NCBI GenBank assembly: GCA_002722955.1
Contig: PBMZ01000178.1
Span: 44,943 to 108,942 of the forward strand
DNA: 64,000 nucleotides
From: Planctomycetaceae bacterium
Lineage (GTDB): Bacteria > Planctomycetota > Planctomycetia > Planctomycetales > Planctomycetaceae
Direction: 5' to 3'
The notes under the pieces are model-generated. The model had not been told where the DNA came from and did no database searches. It was given only the letters and a program-made list of their open reading frames with translations. This document shows positions 44,951-54,435 of this stretch, one piece after another. The translations under genes and the position numbers were made by a program. How positions within the stretch are numbered: the first letter of the stretch is position 1; each line of letters opens with the position of its first letter.

Positions 44951-45023
44951 TGTGTGCAGTCGAGTCATCGCCAAACGATGGCTCGCTCTCATGACATTTA
45001 CCTTTCAATCATTGTGCAGGGTC

Positions 45024-47552
45024 ATGAACAGACAACTCCCAGTATTTTTCCTCGTTGCTCTTTTGCTTGTTACGACGTCAGCACTTGCCGTGGATGAATC
45101 TGTCGAACCGCTTCAAAAAGCGTTCGAGACTTACTGTGTAAAGTGTCACGGTAAAGCAGAAACTGTAGAGGGTAAGGTTAACTTACGTCGGCTCAAGACG
45201 GCTGATGACTTTCAAGCTCGGCCAGCAATGCTTGAGAAAATCGTTTCCGTGCTGAACGACGGTGAAATGCCGCCCGAAGACGAACCTCAATTGCCCGGGG
45301 AATTGCGAAAACACTTGATCGTCAGACTAAAGGCGGTCTTGAAAGAGTCGGTTAGACACCAAGCATTCGGGCCGACGCCGATTCGTCGCATGAATCGGTT
45401 TCAGTACAACAATGCGATCGTCGACTTGCTCGAGCTTGACCGACAAATCTTTCAGCTCAACGAGCGATTGTTGCGACGCCGCAGCGACTACTTTCATCCG
45501 CAGACTGGCAAGATGCCTTCGGAAGTGCGGGTCTCGACGCGGCCACTAAGTAAGGACATCGATAATCAGCGGCCGGAAGGTTTTCGGGGCGTCTCCGCGT
45601 TTCCTCAGGACAAGAGAGCCGAACACGGGTTCGATAATCGGGCCGATCATTTAACGCTTTCGCCGTTGCTGATGGAGTCGTTCTTGAAGCTTAGCCAAAC
45701 GATTGTTGAGAGCCCCGATTTGAATCCGCAAGAGTGCCGAAGTTGGGACCGAGTGTTCGCGCCGCCTGGCAAACCAGCTCGCGGTCAGGTCAACGGGCGG
45801 TACGAAGCGGAGAAAACGAGCGCAATGAAGTTGCGTGGACGTCGAGAAGGCCGCGCGGCTCCTCAGGGAATGATACCATTCGCCTCTGATTGGAGCGGCA
45901 ACGCACAGATGTTTTGGTTCTGCCCCGGCAAGGACCACCAATTAGTGATGAGCTTTAATGCAGCAGAAGCCGGCAAGGGACTGCGTTTCGCACTGACGAA
46001 GGCCCCGGATTACGGCATCTACGAGATTTATCTAGACGACGTCAAAATCGGCCAAAACGTGGACCTGTACGACACTCGTGTCTCGTGGAGCCTTCACGAT
46101 GTCAAGACCGACGTCTCTGTGGGCGCGCACACGTTGAAGTTCAAGTGCGTCGGTAAGAACGAAAAGTCCAAGAAGCACTACTTCGGGCTGGACTTCATCG
46201 AAGTCACCGGGCGCACCAAGAAAGAGGGCAAATCGCCCAAGGTCAAAGAAGCCGATGTCCTTCGCGACCGAATTGCGAAGCTGATGCGACGTGCATTCCG
46301 GCGCCCGGTCGATCCAGAGACGCTCGACCGCTTCGTGAAATTTGCCAATGCCGAGCTTGCGGCGGGTGCCTCGTTCGAGGGCACGATGCGAACGGTTGTC
46401 GGCGCGATTCTTGGCATGCCGGACTTCTTGTATTTCTATGAGACCACCGAATCGCTCGGCCAACCAAACGGGCGTCAGCCGATCACAGACTTTGAGTTGG
46501 CGTCGCGGCTTTCGCAATTTTTCTGGAGTAGCATTCCCGACGACGAATTGCTGGATTTGGCCGAAGCCGGCAAGTTGAATGATCCCGAGACTCTTGCCAA
46601 GCAAATCGATCGGATGATGAACGATCAACGGTCGGGGCGATTTTGTGATAACTTCCCTGGCCAATGGCTGCAATTGGATCGACTGGTGACCTCGATTCCT
46701 GACAAGGAGAAGTTTCCATACTTCTATTACAACGGCTACCGAACCAGCTTGCACATGATGTCCGAGCCGTTGTTGCTGTTCGAGACGGTGTTCGTCGAAG
46801 ACCTGTCCATCATCGATTTGATCGACCCCAAGTTCACCTGGGAAAGTGGCATGTTGAAGGCCAATTACTCGGGCAAACGCAACGCTGCGATCGAGGTCCA
46901 AGTTCAATTGTTCAAACGCGTTCCGTTAAGCGATCCGCGGCGGGGCGGAGTGATTACCAACGCCGCCGTGATGACGATGACTTCCACGCCAACTCGCACC
47001 CAGCCGATCACTCGAGGTGCCTGGGTCAATGCGGTGATCTTCAACGATCCGCCAGAACCGCCACCGGCCGATGTTCCACCTTTGCCAGAAGTTGACGAAG
47101 CGGAGCTTGCCAAGTTGACAATCCGCGAACGGCTGGCCGTGCATCGCAAGCGAGCTGATTGTGCCGGTTGCCATGACAAGATTGACCCGCTTGGCTTCGC
47201 GCTGGAGAACTACGGTCCTACGGGAATTTGGCGGGACAAATATGAAAACGGCCGCGATGTCGACGTCAGCGGCACTTTATTCAATCAACACAAATTCAAA
47301 ACTGTGGTAGAATTCAAGCAGTTGATTTTGAAAGAGAAACAACGTTTCATTCGCGGATTCGTGTCGCATTTGATGTCGTATGCACTCGGTCGAGCACTTG
47401 GCCCGGCTGACTCGCCCGCCTTGGATGATGTGACGGCGAAAGCCATGTCAGGTCAAGACAGCATGCGAACGATCCTGAAGAACATCGCGATGAGCGAACC
47501 GTTTTTGCACAAGAACATCCAAGTTGCCAATAAAGAGGACAACAAAAGATGA
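45024..47552 (+). CDS. DUF1592-type planctomycete cytochrome
   Basis: The product is 842 residues from ATG 45024, which begins a clear signal peptide (cleavage near ALA-VD); the upstream start adds a non-leader stretch. The haem motif CVKCH is at residues 38-42, the same position as in the 4290 paralogue. Between DUF1587 ('RRMNRFQYNNAIVDLL') and DUF1592 it has an extra carbohydrate-binding-like beta segment at residues about 290-390 ('DYGIYEIYLDDVKIGQNVDLYD', 'VGAHTLKFKCVGKNEKS') that the paralogue has only in shorter form. DUF1588 carries 'CAGCHDKIDPLGFALENYG', and DUF1585 ends the protein. It overlaps the following DUF1552 start by four bases (ATGA). Confidence 0.92.
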   Translation: MNRQLPVFFLVALLLVTTSALAVDESVEPLQKAFETYCVKCHGKAETVEGKVNLRRLKTADDFQARPAMLEKIVSVLNDGEMPPEDEPQLPGELRKHLIVRLKAVLKESVRHQAFGPTPIRRMNRFQYNNAIVDLLELDRQIFQLNERLLRRRSDYFHPQTGKMPSEVRVSTRPLSKDIDNQRPEGFRGVSAFPQDKRAEHGFDNRADHLTLSPLLMESFLKLSQTIVESPDLNPQECRSWDRVFAPPGKPARGQVNGRYEAEKTSAMKLRGRREGRAAPQGMIPFASDWSGNAQMFWFCPGKDHQLVMSFNAAEAGKGLRFALTKAPDYGIYEIYLDDVKIGQNVDLYDTRVSWSLHDVKTDVSVGAHTLKFKCVGKNEKSKKHYFGLDFIEVTGRTKKEGKSPKVKEADVLRDRIAKLMRRAFRRPVDPETLDRFVKFANAELAAGASFEGTMRTVVGAILGMPDFLYFYETTESLGQPNGRQPITDFELASRLSQFFWSSIPDDELLDLAEAGKLNDPETLAKQIDRMMNDQRSGRFCDNFPGQWLQLDRLVTSIPDKEKFPYFYYNGYRTSLHMMSEPLLLFETVFVEDLSIIDLIDPKFTWESGMLKANYSGKRNAAIEVQVQLFKRVPLSDPRRGGVITNAAVMTMTSTPTRTQPITRGAWVNAVIFNDPPEPPPADVPPLPEVDEAELAKLTIRERLAVHRKRADCAGCHDKIDPLGFALENYGPTGIWRDKYENGRDVDVSGTLFNQHKFKTVVEFKQLILKEKQRFIRGFVSHLMSYALGRALGPADSPALDDVTAKAMSGQDSMRTILKNIAMSEPFLHKNIQVANKEDNKR

Positions 47553-48904
47553 CCACAAATACCGTTTCCCGCCGAAGTTTTCTCGCAGCCACTGGTGGAG
47601 GCGCGTTGAGTCTACCTTGGCTCGAAAGCTACGGTGCCGACGACAAAAAGAAGTCAGAAGAGCCGGCAAAACGCATGGCGTTCTTTTACTTGCCCAACGG
47701 CATCACGCGCCGCGGTTTCTTTCCGGGTGAGGGAGATCGACCGATTCCCAAGTTCGCCGGTCAGAACAACGTCTGGCGTTTCGAAGGCAAGACCGTGCCG
47801 CCTGGAAGCCACGAATTGAGCTTCACGCCAACGTTGGCTCCTCTGTTCAAAGTCAAAGAGCACGTGTCGTTGATTACTGGGTTGGACCGGATCTTTCAGC
47901 ACGGTACTGACTCGCACGCGCAGTGTGCATCGTGTTACTTGACCAGCGTCGCGCCGTTCGAAGTTAAGGGCTCGGCCTATCCACTGGCTCGAACGCTCGA
48001 CCATATTGTTGCTGACAGCATCGGCCAAACGACGCCGTACTCGACACTTGAACTGAGCTGCAACGACCACAAGAACAACATCGAGTCGATCTATTTCGAC
48101 AACATGTCGTGGTACAACACCGGCCACGTCGCGCCGTCGATGAGGAATCCTCGCAAGGTTTACGATCGGTTGTTTGGCACGCAGGCGAACACGCTTTATC
48201 GGAACATCACGGATTTGGCGCTCGGCAACGCCAAGCAACTTCAACGTCGGCTAAGCACCGATGATCGCCGCAAATTTGACGAGTACTTCGAAGCGATCCG
48301 CACGATCGAAACTCGCATGGACCGCATCGAAAACATGAAGTCCGAGCTAGCGGCCGCGAACATCAAGCGACCTGCCGAACACTTGCCGCGCAACGAGTAC
48401 ATCCATCTGATGGGGGACCTGATGATCACAGCACTGCAAAGTGGCATCACCAACGTCGGCACCATGATGGTCGGCCCCGAACGCTGGACAACAGCAACCA
48501 ACTGGGAAGGCATCCTTGACAAACCCTACAGTCACCACGCAATGACTCACTCTCCAGGAAATCATCTTGAGCAGCTCTTGAAGCTCGACCGATTCCACGT
48601 CTCGGCGTATGTACGATTGGTCGAGAAGATGAGCAAGATCGAAGAAGCCAACGGCACAACGCTGTTGGACAACACCATCTTTACCCTCGGCGCGGGCATG
48701 GGCGATGGCACGACGCACCAATACAACGACTTGCCATGCGTGATCGCCGGCGGTGGCGGCGGAACGCTGAAGCAAGGACGCCACGTCCACTGCAAACGCG
48801 GCACTCCGCTGGCCAACTTGTGGCTGACGCAACTTCACGCCTTGGGAATTGATCGCAAACGCTACGCTGACAGCACAGGCACAATCAGCGAGATTTTGGT
48901 TTGA
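47549..48904 (+). CDS. DUF1552 family secreted protein
   Basis: The 451-residue protein has a Tat-like leader ('VSRRSFLAATGGGALSLPWLES', twin Arg at residues 8-9). The DUF1552 landmarks are 'FFYLPNGITRRGFFP', 'LITGLDRIF', 'RRLSTDDRRKFDEYFEAIRTIETRMDRIE' and 'FTLGAGMGDGTTHQYNDLPCVIAGGGGGTLKQGRHV'. The ATGA overlap with the DUF1592 gene indicates translational coupling. It converges on the DUF1501 gene with only five bases between stops. Confidence 0.9.
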   Translation: MTTNTVSRRSFLAATGGGALSLPWLESYGADDKKKSEEPAKRMAFFYLPNGITRRGFFPGEGDRPIPKFAGQNNVWRFEGKTVPPGSHELSFTPTLAPLFKVKEHVSLITGLDRIFQHGTDSHAQCASCYLTSVAPFEVKGSAYPLARTLDHIVADSIGQTTPYSTLELSCNDHKNNIESIYFDNMSWYNTGHVAPSMRNPRKVYDRLFGTQANTLYRNITDLALGNAKQLQRRLSTDDRRKFDEYFEAIRTIETRMDRIENMKSELAAANIKRPAEHLPRNEYIHLMGDLMITALQSGITNVGTMMVGPERWTTATNWEGILDKPYSHHAMTHSPGNHLEQLLKLDRFHVSAYVRLVEKMSKIEEANGTTLLDNTIFTLGAGMGDGTTHQYNDLPCVIAGGGGGTLKQGRHVHCKRGTPLANLWLTQLHALGIDRKRYADSTGTISEILV

Positions 48905-48909
48905 TCGCG

Positions 48910-50346
48910 CTATGCCAACAGCTTGTCGACGACCTCGCCACCCACATCTGTGAGTCGGAAGTCGCGGCCTTTGAAGCGGTAGGTTAGCTTGGTGTGATCC
49001 AAACCGAGTAAGTGCAGGATTGTTGCTTGTAGGTCGTGGACGTGGACCTTGTCTTCGACTGAGTAGTAGCCAAGATCGTCCGTTTCGCCGACTGTTGTTC
49101 CGCCTTTGATGCCGCCGCCGGCTAGCCACATGGAGTAGGCTTCGATGTGGTGGTCTCGGCCGATGATGTCTCGCGGTTCGCCTTGGGGGGTTCGGCCGAA
49201 TTCGCCGCCCCAGATCACTAGGGTGTCCTTGAGCATATCGCGTTGCTTGAGATCCTTGATTAGTGCGGTCATCGGGCGGTCGACTTCGCCGCAGCGGTCG
49301 TCGAGCGGTTTGCCCAGGTTGGTGCCGGGGTTGCCATGGTGGTCCCAGTCGGTGTGGTAAAGCTGTACGAAGCGGCAACCTTTCTCGACCAATCTTCGAG
49401 CCAGCAGGCAGTTGCGGCCGAACGTTGGTTTGGCGGGATCGATGCCGTACAGGTCGAGTGTGTCTTTACTCTCGCCAGAAAGGTCCATTAGTTCTGGCGC
49501 ACTGCTTTGCATGCGATACGCCATTTCATACGTGGCGATTCGCGTGGCGATTTCAGGATCGCCGACTTGCTTCAGCCGCGCGGCGTTGAGGTCGTTGACC
49601 GTGTCGATGAAGTCGCCTTGGGTTTCCTTCGTGATTCCTTGCGGAGTTGAAAGGTTGAGGATCGGGTCGGCGCCGTTGAGGAATGGCACACCTTGATAGG
49701 TTGTCGGCAAGAAGCCGCTGCCCCAAAGTGGTGTTCCGCCGCGTGGGCCTCGCGGGCCGGAGTGTAAGACGACGAAACCGGGAAGGTTCTCGGACTCGCT
49801 ACCGATGCCGTATGTGACCCAGGCTCCCATGCTTGGGCGGCCGAAGCGTTGGAAGCCGGTGTTCATGAAGAGCTTGGCGGGGCCGTGGTTGAAGACCTCG
49901 GTCTTCATCGAACGGATGACGGCGATGTCGTCGGCGACCGTCGAAAGATTCGGCAACAGCTCGGACATCTCGACACCGGAGTCGCCGTGCTTTTTGAACA
50001 CGCGCTGCGTGCCGAGCAGCTTGGCGTCTTTTTTTAGGAAGGCGAAACGTTTGTTTTCGACGTACGATTGCGGGATGACTTGCCCGCTCATTTCCTGGAG
50101 CTTTTTCTTGAAGTCGAAAAGCTCCAACTGGCTGGGACCACCGGCCATGAACATATAGATCACTCGCTTCGCCTTGGGGGCAAAGTGAGTTGGCTGGATG
50201 GCTAGCGGATTCGTTGAACGGTCAGCGGCCATCAACGAATTCTCGGACAACAGATTCGCCAACCCGATCGATCCGAGGCACAAACCGGCGTCGGCGAACA
50301 ATTGACGACGAGTTGATTCGCGGAGCAGAAATTGTTCTGTGTTCAT
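48910..50346 (-). CDS. DUF1501 family exported protein
   Basis: The 478-residue protein opens 'RESTRRQLFADAGLCLGSIGLANLL', a Tat-like twin Arg plus hydrophobic run. The DUF1501 core has 'VIYMFMAGGPSQLELFDFKKKL', 'IRSMKTEVFNHGPAKLFMNTG', 'YHTDWDHHGNPGTNLGKPL', 'LVIWGGEFGRTPQGEPRDIIGRDHHIEAYSMWLAGGGI' and a C-terminal 'FKGRDFRLTDVGGEVVDKLLA'. The Asp/His motifs are the expected metal site of the sulfatase/alkaline-phosphatase-like fold. It follows the DUF1549/1553 cytochrome in the same direction, separated by the inverted repeat at 50381-50480. Confidence 0.92.
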   Translation of the reverse strand: MNTEQFLLRESTRRQLFADAGLCLGSIGLANLLSENSLMAADRSTNPLAIQPTHFAPKAKRVIYMFMAGGPSQLELFDFKKKLQEMSGQVIPQSYVENKRFAFLKKDAKLLGTQRVFKKHGDSGVEMSELLPNLSTVADDIAVIRSMKTEVFNHGPAKLFMNTGFQRFGRPSMGAWVTYGIGSESENLPGFVVLHSGPRGPRGGTPLWGSGFLPTTYQGVPFLNGADPILNLSTPQGITKETQGDFIDTVNDLNAARLKQVGDPEIATRIATYEMAYRMQSSAPELMDLSGESKDTLDLYGIDPAKPTFGRNCLLARRLVEKGCRFVQLYHTDWDHHGNPGTNLGKPLDDRCGEVDRPMTALIKDLKQRDMLKDTLVIWGGEFGRTPQGEPRDIIGRDHHIEAYSMWLAGGGIKGGTTVGETDDLGYYSVEDKVHVHDLQATILHLLGLDHTKLTYRFKGRDFRLTDVGGEVVDKLLA

Positions 50347-50380
50347 GATGTTTCCTTCAGTGCCGCAGGCTCCCCATAGT

Positions 50381-50480
50381 AACCCGACGCATAAGTTTTG
50401 ATGTTGCGTTTTTTAGCCTCTTCGAGGCTAAGCCGTCCGAAAACATGAAAAAACGCACATCAAAACTTATGCATCGGGTT
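50381..50480. repeat. Long inverted repeat, AACCCGACGCG family, with inner hairpin
   Basis: Outer arms start at 50381 (AACCCGACGCATAAGTTTTG) and end at 50480; they pair over about 33 bp with one mismatch and a one-base bulge. A perfect 7-bp inner hairpin (50414-50420 with 50424-50430) lies in the loop. It sits between the cytochrome stop and the DUF1501 start, so it could tune expression within the pair. Confidence 0.88.
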
Positions 50481-50481
50481 G

Positions 50482-53400
50482 TTATTCTCTCGTAATAAAC
50501 TCATCCAGGTTCATCAGTGCCCGTGCCACAACCGTCCAGGTTGCGGATTCGGCGGGCTTCAATCTCTTGGGCGAATTCATTGGGGCGATCTGATTGGCTT
50601 TTTCGGGATTCGCTTTGTAGAACGCTCGTTGTTTTCCAAGGAACTCGCTGACTCGGCCGAGTTCGTAGTCACTAGGATCGCGCGAGACGCAGATTTTGAA
50701 GACGTGGCGGATGCGGCCTTCGTCGTAGTTGGGGGCTTCCGTCAGAATTCGAACGGCCATGCCTTGAGCGAATTCGATGAATGAGCGGTCGTTGGCCAAG
50801 GTCAAGGCTTGCAGCGGCGTGTTGGATCGAGGTCGGCGCGTGCAAGCAGTGTTCGCGTCGGGAGCGTCGAAGGTTGGCAAGAATGGGTATGGGGCCGATC
50901 GCCAAAAGTACGTATAGACACCGCGGCGAAAGCGGTCTTCGGCTTTGTCTTCGTTGCCTGCCCAATTCTTTCTGTTTTGAGTCAGCAGGTCGATGTTCGA
51001 TTTAGGAGCCGGCGGGTAGACGCCCGGTCCTTTCATTTTGTCGGATAGCAAACCGCTGGCTTGCAAACACGTGTCGCGAATCGCCTCGGCTTCTAAGCGG
51101 ATGCGAGACTGTCGTGCCAACAACCGGTTCTGTGGGTCCTCGGCCAATAGGTCTTCTCGCATGTGCGATGACTGGCGGTAGGTGGCTGATGTGACGATCA
51201 AACGATGCATGGCCTTGAGGCCCCATTCTTGGCGAATGAACTCGCTCGATAACCAATCCAACAGCTCGGGATGATCGGGCAAGGTGCCTTGTGTGCCAAA
51301 GTCGTTTTCGGTTTCGACGATGCCGAGACCGAAGAATCGCTGCCAAATGCGATTCACGGTGACTCGAGCGGTCAGCGGATTCGACGGATCGAACAGCCAA
51401 TTGGATAGATCGAGCCGACTTGGTTGTTCAACCGCAATCGGTGGCAAGACGGCCGGCGTGCCAGGATTCACGACGGCTCCCAGCCGCAGGAAGTCGCCGC
51501 GGATTTGAATGTGGGTGGTGCGAGGTTTGGGCATCTCGCGCATGATCATTGTGGTGGGGATCGTGCTGTTGACGGCATCCAACTTTCTCTTGATGGCTGC
51601 AGTGGCGTCGGCCAGAGGTTTGCGGCTCTTGTCGGTTTCGCGGTAGATCGCCGCGAGCTGTTTCTTTTGTTCGACCGTGCGTTTCTCGACGGGCGTCGCC
51701 AACAGCTTGCGAGTCTTATCAGGCAAGCCCAACACATCCGGCGAGACCGAAGTCGTCGACAATCGAAAGCGACCGATGATGTACTTAGGCGACTTGTACT
51801 TTTGCCGCATCACGATTCGCAGCCGCGTGCCGGATTGGCTTCGGTAAGGCTTGTCCAAGATGAACGCCGCCTCGTGATCGCTGTTCATGATTTCAGGCGG
51901 ACCGTAAACGCCCCAAAAAGTATCGGGCTTGCCGTCGATGGCCGCGGAGACTGGGCCGCCTTTTTGTTGGTGGTCGGCGATCGCTTTAAGGAATTTGATG
52001 CGGAAAGACTTGGCGTCTTGAACGGCCCCCGTTTCGCTTAGCGGTGTCGCGTAGGCTTCAAATTCGTTGAGCGTAAAGTTGCCATGCGGCGTTCTGCCCG
52101 GTCCCATCTTGGGCAAGCTGGCGTGAGTCAACGTCTCCAACTTGATTGCCGTGATCTCTTTGTCGGGGATATCGATCTCGACGGTATAGACATCGTCGTC
52201 GGGAACGGGATTGCCGGAAAGCACCGACAGATCGTCGCGCTGTTCTAGCGTGGCGCCGTTGGCTGACTTGAGCAAAACCGGCTTCCGCGGCGTCCAAACG
52301 CTTTTGGCATTAGCGACGGCGAGACTCTTTTCCCATGCGGGCTGCCCTTTGGCAAATTCGGCGTCGTGAGCTTGCAGCTTCTTGTTCGCCACCGCGTACT
52401 CGGCATCCAGTTGTTTCTTTCGAGTCGCTTGCTCATCCGTCGGAAGACTCACCAACGGCCCTAGTGCACCCGATGCGTGGCGAGCGTCGTTGTTATCCTC
52501 GGTGTTGTTGAAGATCGCGTAGACCTTGTAAAAGTCGCGCTGCGTGATCGGATCGTATTTGTGTTTGTGACACTGAGCACACCCGATCGTCAGGCCAAGG
52601 AACACGGCTCCCGTCGTGTTGACTCGATCGACGACCGATTCGACGCGGAACTGTTCATCGTTGGTGCCGCCTTCTTGGTTGATCAATGTGTTGCGGTGAA
52701 AGCCCGTTGCGACTAACTGCGATCGCGTCGCCTTCGGCAACAGGTCCCCCGCCAACTGCTCGGTCGAGAATTGGTCGAACGGCATATCATCGTTTAAGGC
52801 TTGAACGACCCAATCTCGATAAGGCCAAATCGTGCGAGCCCCATCGATGGTGAAGCCGTTGGAATCGGCATAGCGAGCCAAGTCGAGCCAGTGTCGCCCC
52901 CATCTTTCCCCGTAACGCGGCGACGCCAAGATTCGATCGACCAACCGATTATAAGAACCTGGAAATTTGTCCGCCAAGAACGCATCGACATCGGCAGGAG
53001 CCGGCGGCATGCCCAGCAAATCAAAATGCAACCGCCGAATCATCGTCACTCGATCCGCCTGGGGTGAGTGTGCAACACCGAGCTTCTCGAGCTTCGCCTG
53101 CACAAAGTTGTCGATGCCATTCCGCAGCCACGCCGAATCTTTCACGGCGGGCAACGCGTGTCGCACAATAGGTTGAAAGGCCCAATGATTGCTCTCAACG
53201 CGTGTTTCGACGAACTTTTCGTTCTTGGGAATCTTGGCCCCTTGATCAATCCACAAGCCGATCATCGCGATCTGCTTATCCGATAAGCGGTCTTGCCCTT
53301 GCGGCATAGCCTCAACGTCACCCTTGCCCATCAAGACCTTAATCAGCAGGCTGTCGGCACTCTTCCCGGGCACAACAATCGGCCCACGATCACCGCCGCG

Positions 53401-53586
53401 GCGAAGTAAGGTTCCGGCGTCTAAGCGGAGCCCGGATTCTTGTTCATCCAGCCCGTGGCAATCCGTGCAATGAGCGTCAAGGATCGGCTTGATGTCCTTG
53501 ACGAAATCGATGGGCTTCGGATCAGCGGCCGATGCAAATCCAACAGCAGAGAGAATAGCTGAGAAAACAGCACAAGAGCGAAACAT
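50482..53586 (-). CDS. DUF1549/DUF1553 planctomycete cytochrome
   Basis: The product is 1034 residues from ATG 53586, preferred because an AAGGAC lies upstream and a signal peptide follows (cleavage near ASA-AD). The haem motif CTDCH is at residues 40-44, within 'DIKPILDAHCTDCHGLDEQESGLRLD', the planctomycete cytochrome C domain. DUF1549 follows ('VTMIRRLHFDLLGMPPAPADVDAFL'), with 'CAQCHKHKYDPITQRDFYKVYAIF', a charged insert, a concanavalin/discoidin-like segment and DUF1553 ('RLDLSNWLFDPSNPLTARVTVNRIWQRFFG'). Family members pair with DUF1501, as here. Electron transfer in the envelope is expected; the substrate is unknown. Confidence 0.93.
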   Translation of the reverse strand: MFRSCAVFSAILSAVGFASAADPKPIDFVKDIKPILDAHCTDCHGLDEQESGLRLDAGTLLRRGGDRGPIVVPGKSADSLLIKVLMGKGDVEAMPQGQDRLSDKQIAMIGLWIDQGAKIPKNEKFVETRVESNHWAFQPIVRHALPAVKDSAWLRNGIDNFVQAKLEKLGVAHSPQADRVTMIRRLHFDLLGMPPAPADVDAFLADKFPGSYNRLVDRILASPRYGERWGRHWLDLARYADSNGFTIDGARTIWPYRDWVVQALNDDMPFDQFSTEQLAGDLLPKATRSQLVATGFHRNTLINQEGGTNDEQFRVESVVDRVNTTGAVFLGLTIGCAQCHKHKYDPITQRDFYKVYAIFNNTEDNNDARHASGALGPLVSLPTDEQATRKKQLDAEYAVANKKLQAHDAEFAKGQPAWEKSLAVANAKSVWTPRKPVLLKSANGATLEQRDDLSVLSGNPVPDDDVYTVEIDIPDKEITAIKLETLTHASLPKMGPGRTPHGNFTLNEFEAYATPLSETGAVQDAKSFRIKFLKAIADHQQKGGPVSAAIDGKPDTFWGVYGPPEIMNSDHEAAFILDKPYRSQSGTRLRIVMRQKYKSPKYIIGRFRLSTTSVSPDVLGLPDKTRKLLATPVEKRTVEQKKQLAAIYRETDKSRKPLADATAAIKRKLDAVNSTIPTTMIMREMPKPRTTHIQIRGDFLRLGAVVNPGTPAVLPPIAVEQPSRLDLSNWLFDPSNPLTARVTVNRIWQRFFGLGIVETENDFGTQGTLPDHPELLDWLSSEFIRQEWGLKAMHRLIVTSATYRQSSHMREDLLAEDPQNRLLARQSRIRLEAEAIRDTCLQASGLLSDKMKGPGVYPPAPKSNIDLLTQNRKNWAGNEDKAEDRFRRGVYTYFWRSAPYPFLPTFDAPDANTACTRRPRSNTPLQALTLANDRSFIEFAQGMAVRILTEAPNYDEGRIRHVFKICVSRDPSDYELGRVSEFLGKQRAFYKANPEKANQIAPMNSPKRLKPAESATWTVVARALMNLDEFITRE

Positions 53587-53773
53587 GCTGGAAGTCCTTA
53601 CGAGCTGAATGCGACGATGCATTCTCTATCAATCAGAACAACCAGTAATCGTACCATTGCCGCAGAGAGCGTGGCAAGCAGCGCACAGTATGCGACGGTC
53701 CTACAGTAATCGCGCTAACGTTGTCATTTTAGCGATTAGCGTTCGCCCCGAACCGGGCCGGTGGGGTCGATGG

Positions 53774-53983
53774 TCAGAAGAACGACGTCAACGCTGGTGT
53801 TGGCCAGTAGCGATCGTGCAAAGGCGGAATCAGTCGAAGACCAACCTCAAGCGGCCCGTTGTATCGCCAGATGGACTCTGAGTTGAACGCTTCCTCGGTC
53901 TTCGGCGCGGCGTTCGTTAATCGCGTCCCGACTAGGGCGAGCGTCAGGACGATCCCGAAGAAGGTAACTCGTAGCTTTTTCAT
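53774..53983 (-). CDS. Small secreted peptide, WRY-GPLEV-RLIPP family, copy 2
   Basis: ATG 53983 gives 69 residues with a signal peptide (KKLRVTFFGIVLTLALVG, cleavage near TNA-AP); GTG 54001 would add six residues. The mature part is about 45 residues and contains SIWRYNGPLEV, GLRLIPPLHDRYW and a short tail ending TSFF. It shares S-(I/L)-W-R-Y-x-G-P-L-E-V-x-x-R-L-I-P-P-x-H-x-R-Y-W with the next gene upstream (54337-54116), although leaders and spacers differ. That pattern means selection on the C-terminal motif. I know no family with this motif. No cysteines are present in the mature part. Confidence 0.75.
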   Translation of the reverse strand: MKKLRVTFFGIVLTLALVGTRLTNAAPKTEEAFNSESIWRYNGPLEVGLRLIPPLHDRYWPTPALTSFF

Positions 53984-54115
53984 TTCTCGAAGCTTGTTCA
54001 CAACATGGCTCCCGAGTTACTTATCTTTCTTGCTCTTCGAAACTGTTTGAGCATCACGCTTGGTTAATTTAGATTTTGACGACAATCCAGACTGGATCGT
54101 TAGCAAACTGTTGCC

Positions 54116-54337
54116 TCAGTTCGGCGACCGGAAGCCCCAATACCGACGGTGTATGGGTGGTATCAGTCGCATACTGACTTCCAATGGCCCACCGTATCGC
54201 CATAGCGATTTACCGGTTGACGATGGCGCGGCTGCCGCCAGTTGCCCGCTGGCTTGGGGCGTGGGGCTTGTGTATGTGTCTCCGATAAGAAACATTGTAA
54301 CGACAAGCCCAACACATAGGATACGGCATTTGTTCAT
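54116..54337 (-). CDS. Small secreted peptide, WRY-GPLEV-RLIPP family, copy 1
   Basis: ATG 54337 gives 73 residues: a signal peptide (CRILCVGLVVTMFLIGDTY), an Ala/Ser/Pro-rich spacer, then SLWRYGGPLEV, SMRLIPPIHRRYW and a tail GFRSPN. It is transcribed in the same direction as its paralogue 132 bases downstream. The aromatic and Pro-rich C-terminal motif suggests a folded or binding epitope outside the cell, for example a processed peptide or a protein-interaction tail; this is inference only. Confidence 0.75.
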   Translation of the reverse strand: MNKCRILCVGLVVTMFLIGDTYTSPTPQASGQLAAAAPSSTGKSLWRYGGPLEVSMRLIPPIHRRYWGFRSPN

Positions 54338-54435
54338 GACGCAGTTCTTGACTTTGCAGCTTAAGAGTCTGTTGCCGCTTGAATTCTACCACAAGATTCA
54401 AGGCTCTTGGTATTGAAATCGGAAGGATATGGCCG

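Noticed and set aside
54060..54416. 118-codon forward frame over the small peptide genes
   Set aside because: The reverse-strand peptides share a conserved motif and signal peptides; the forward frame has neither.
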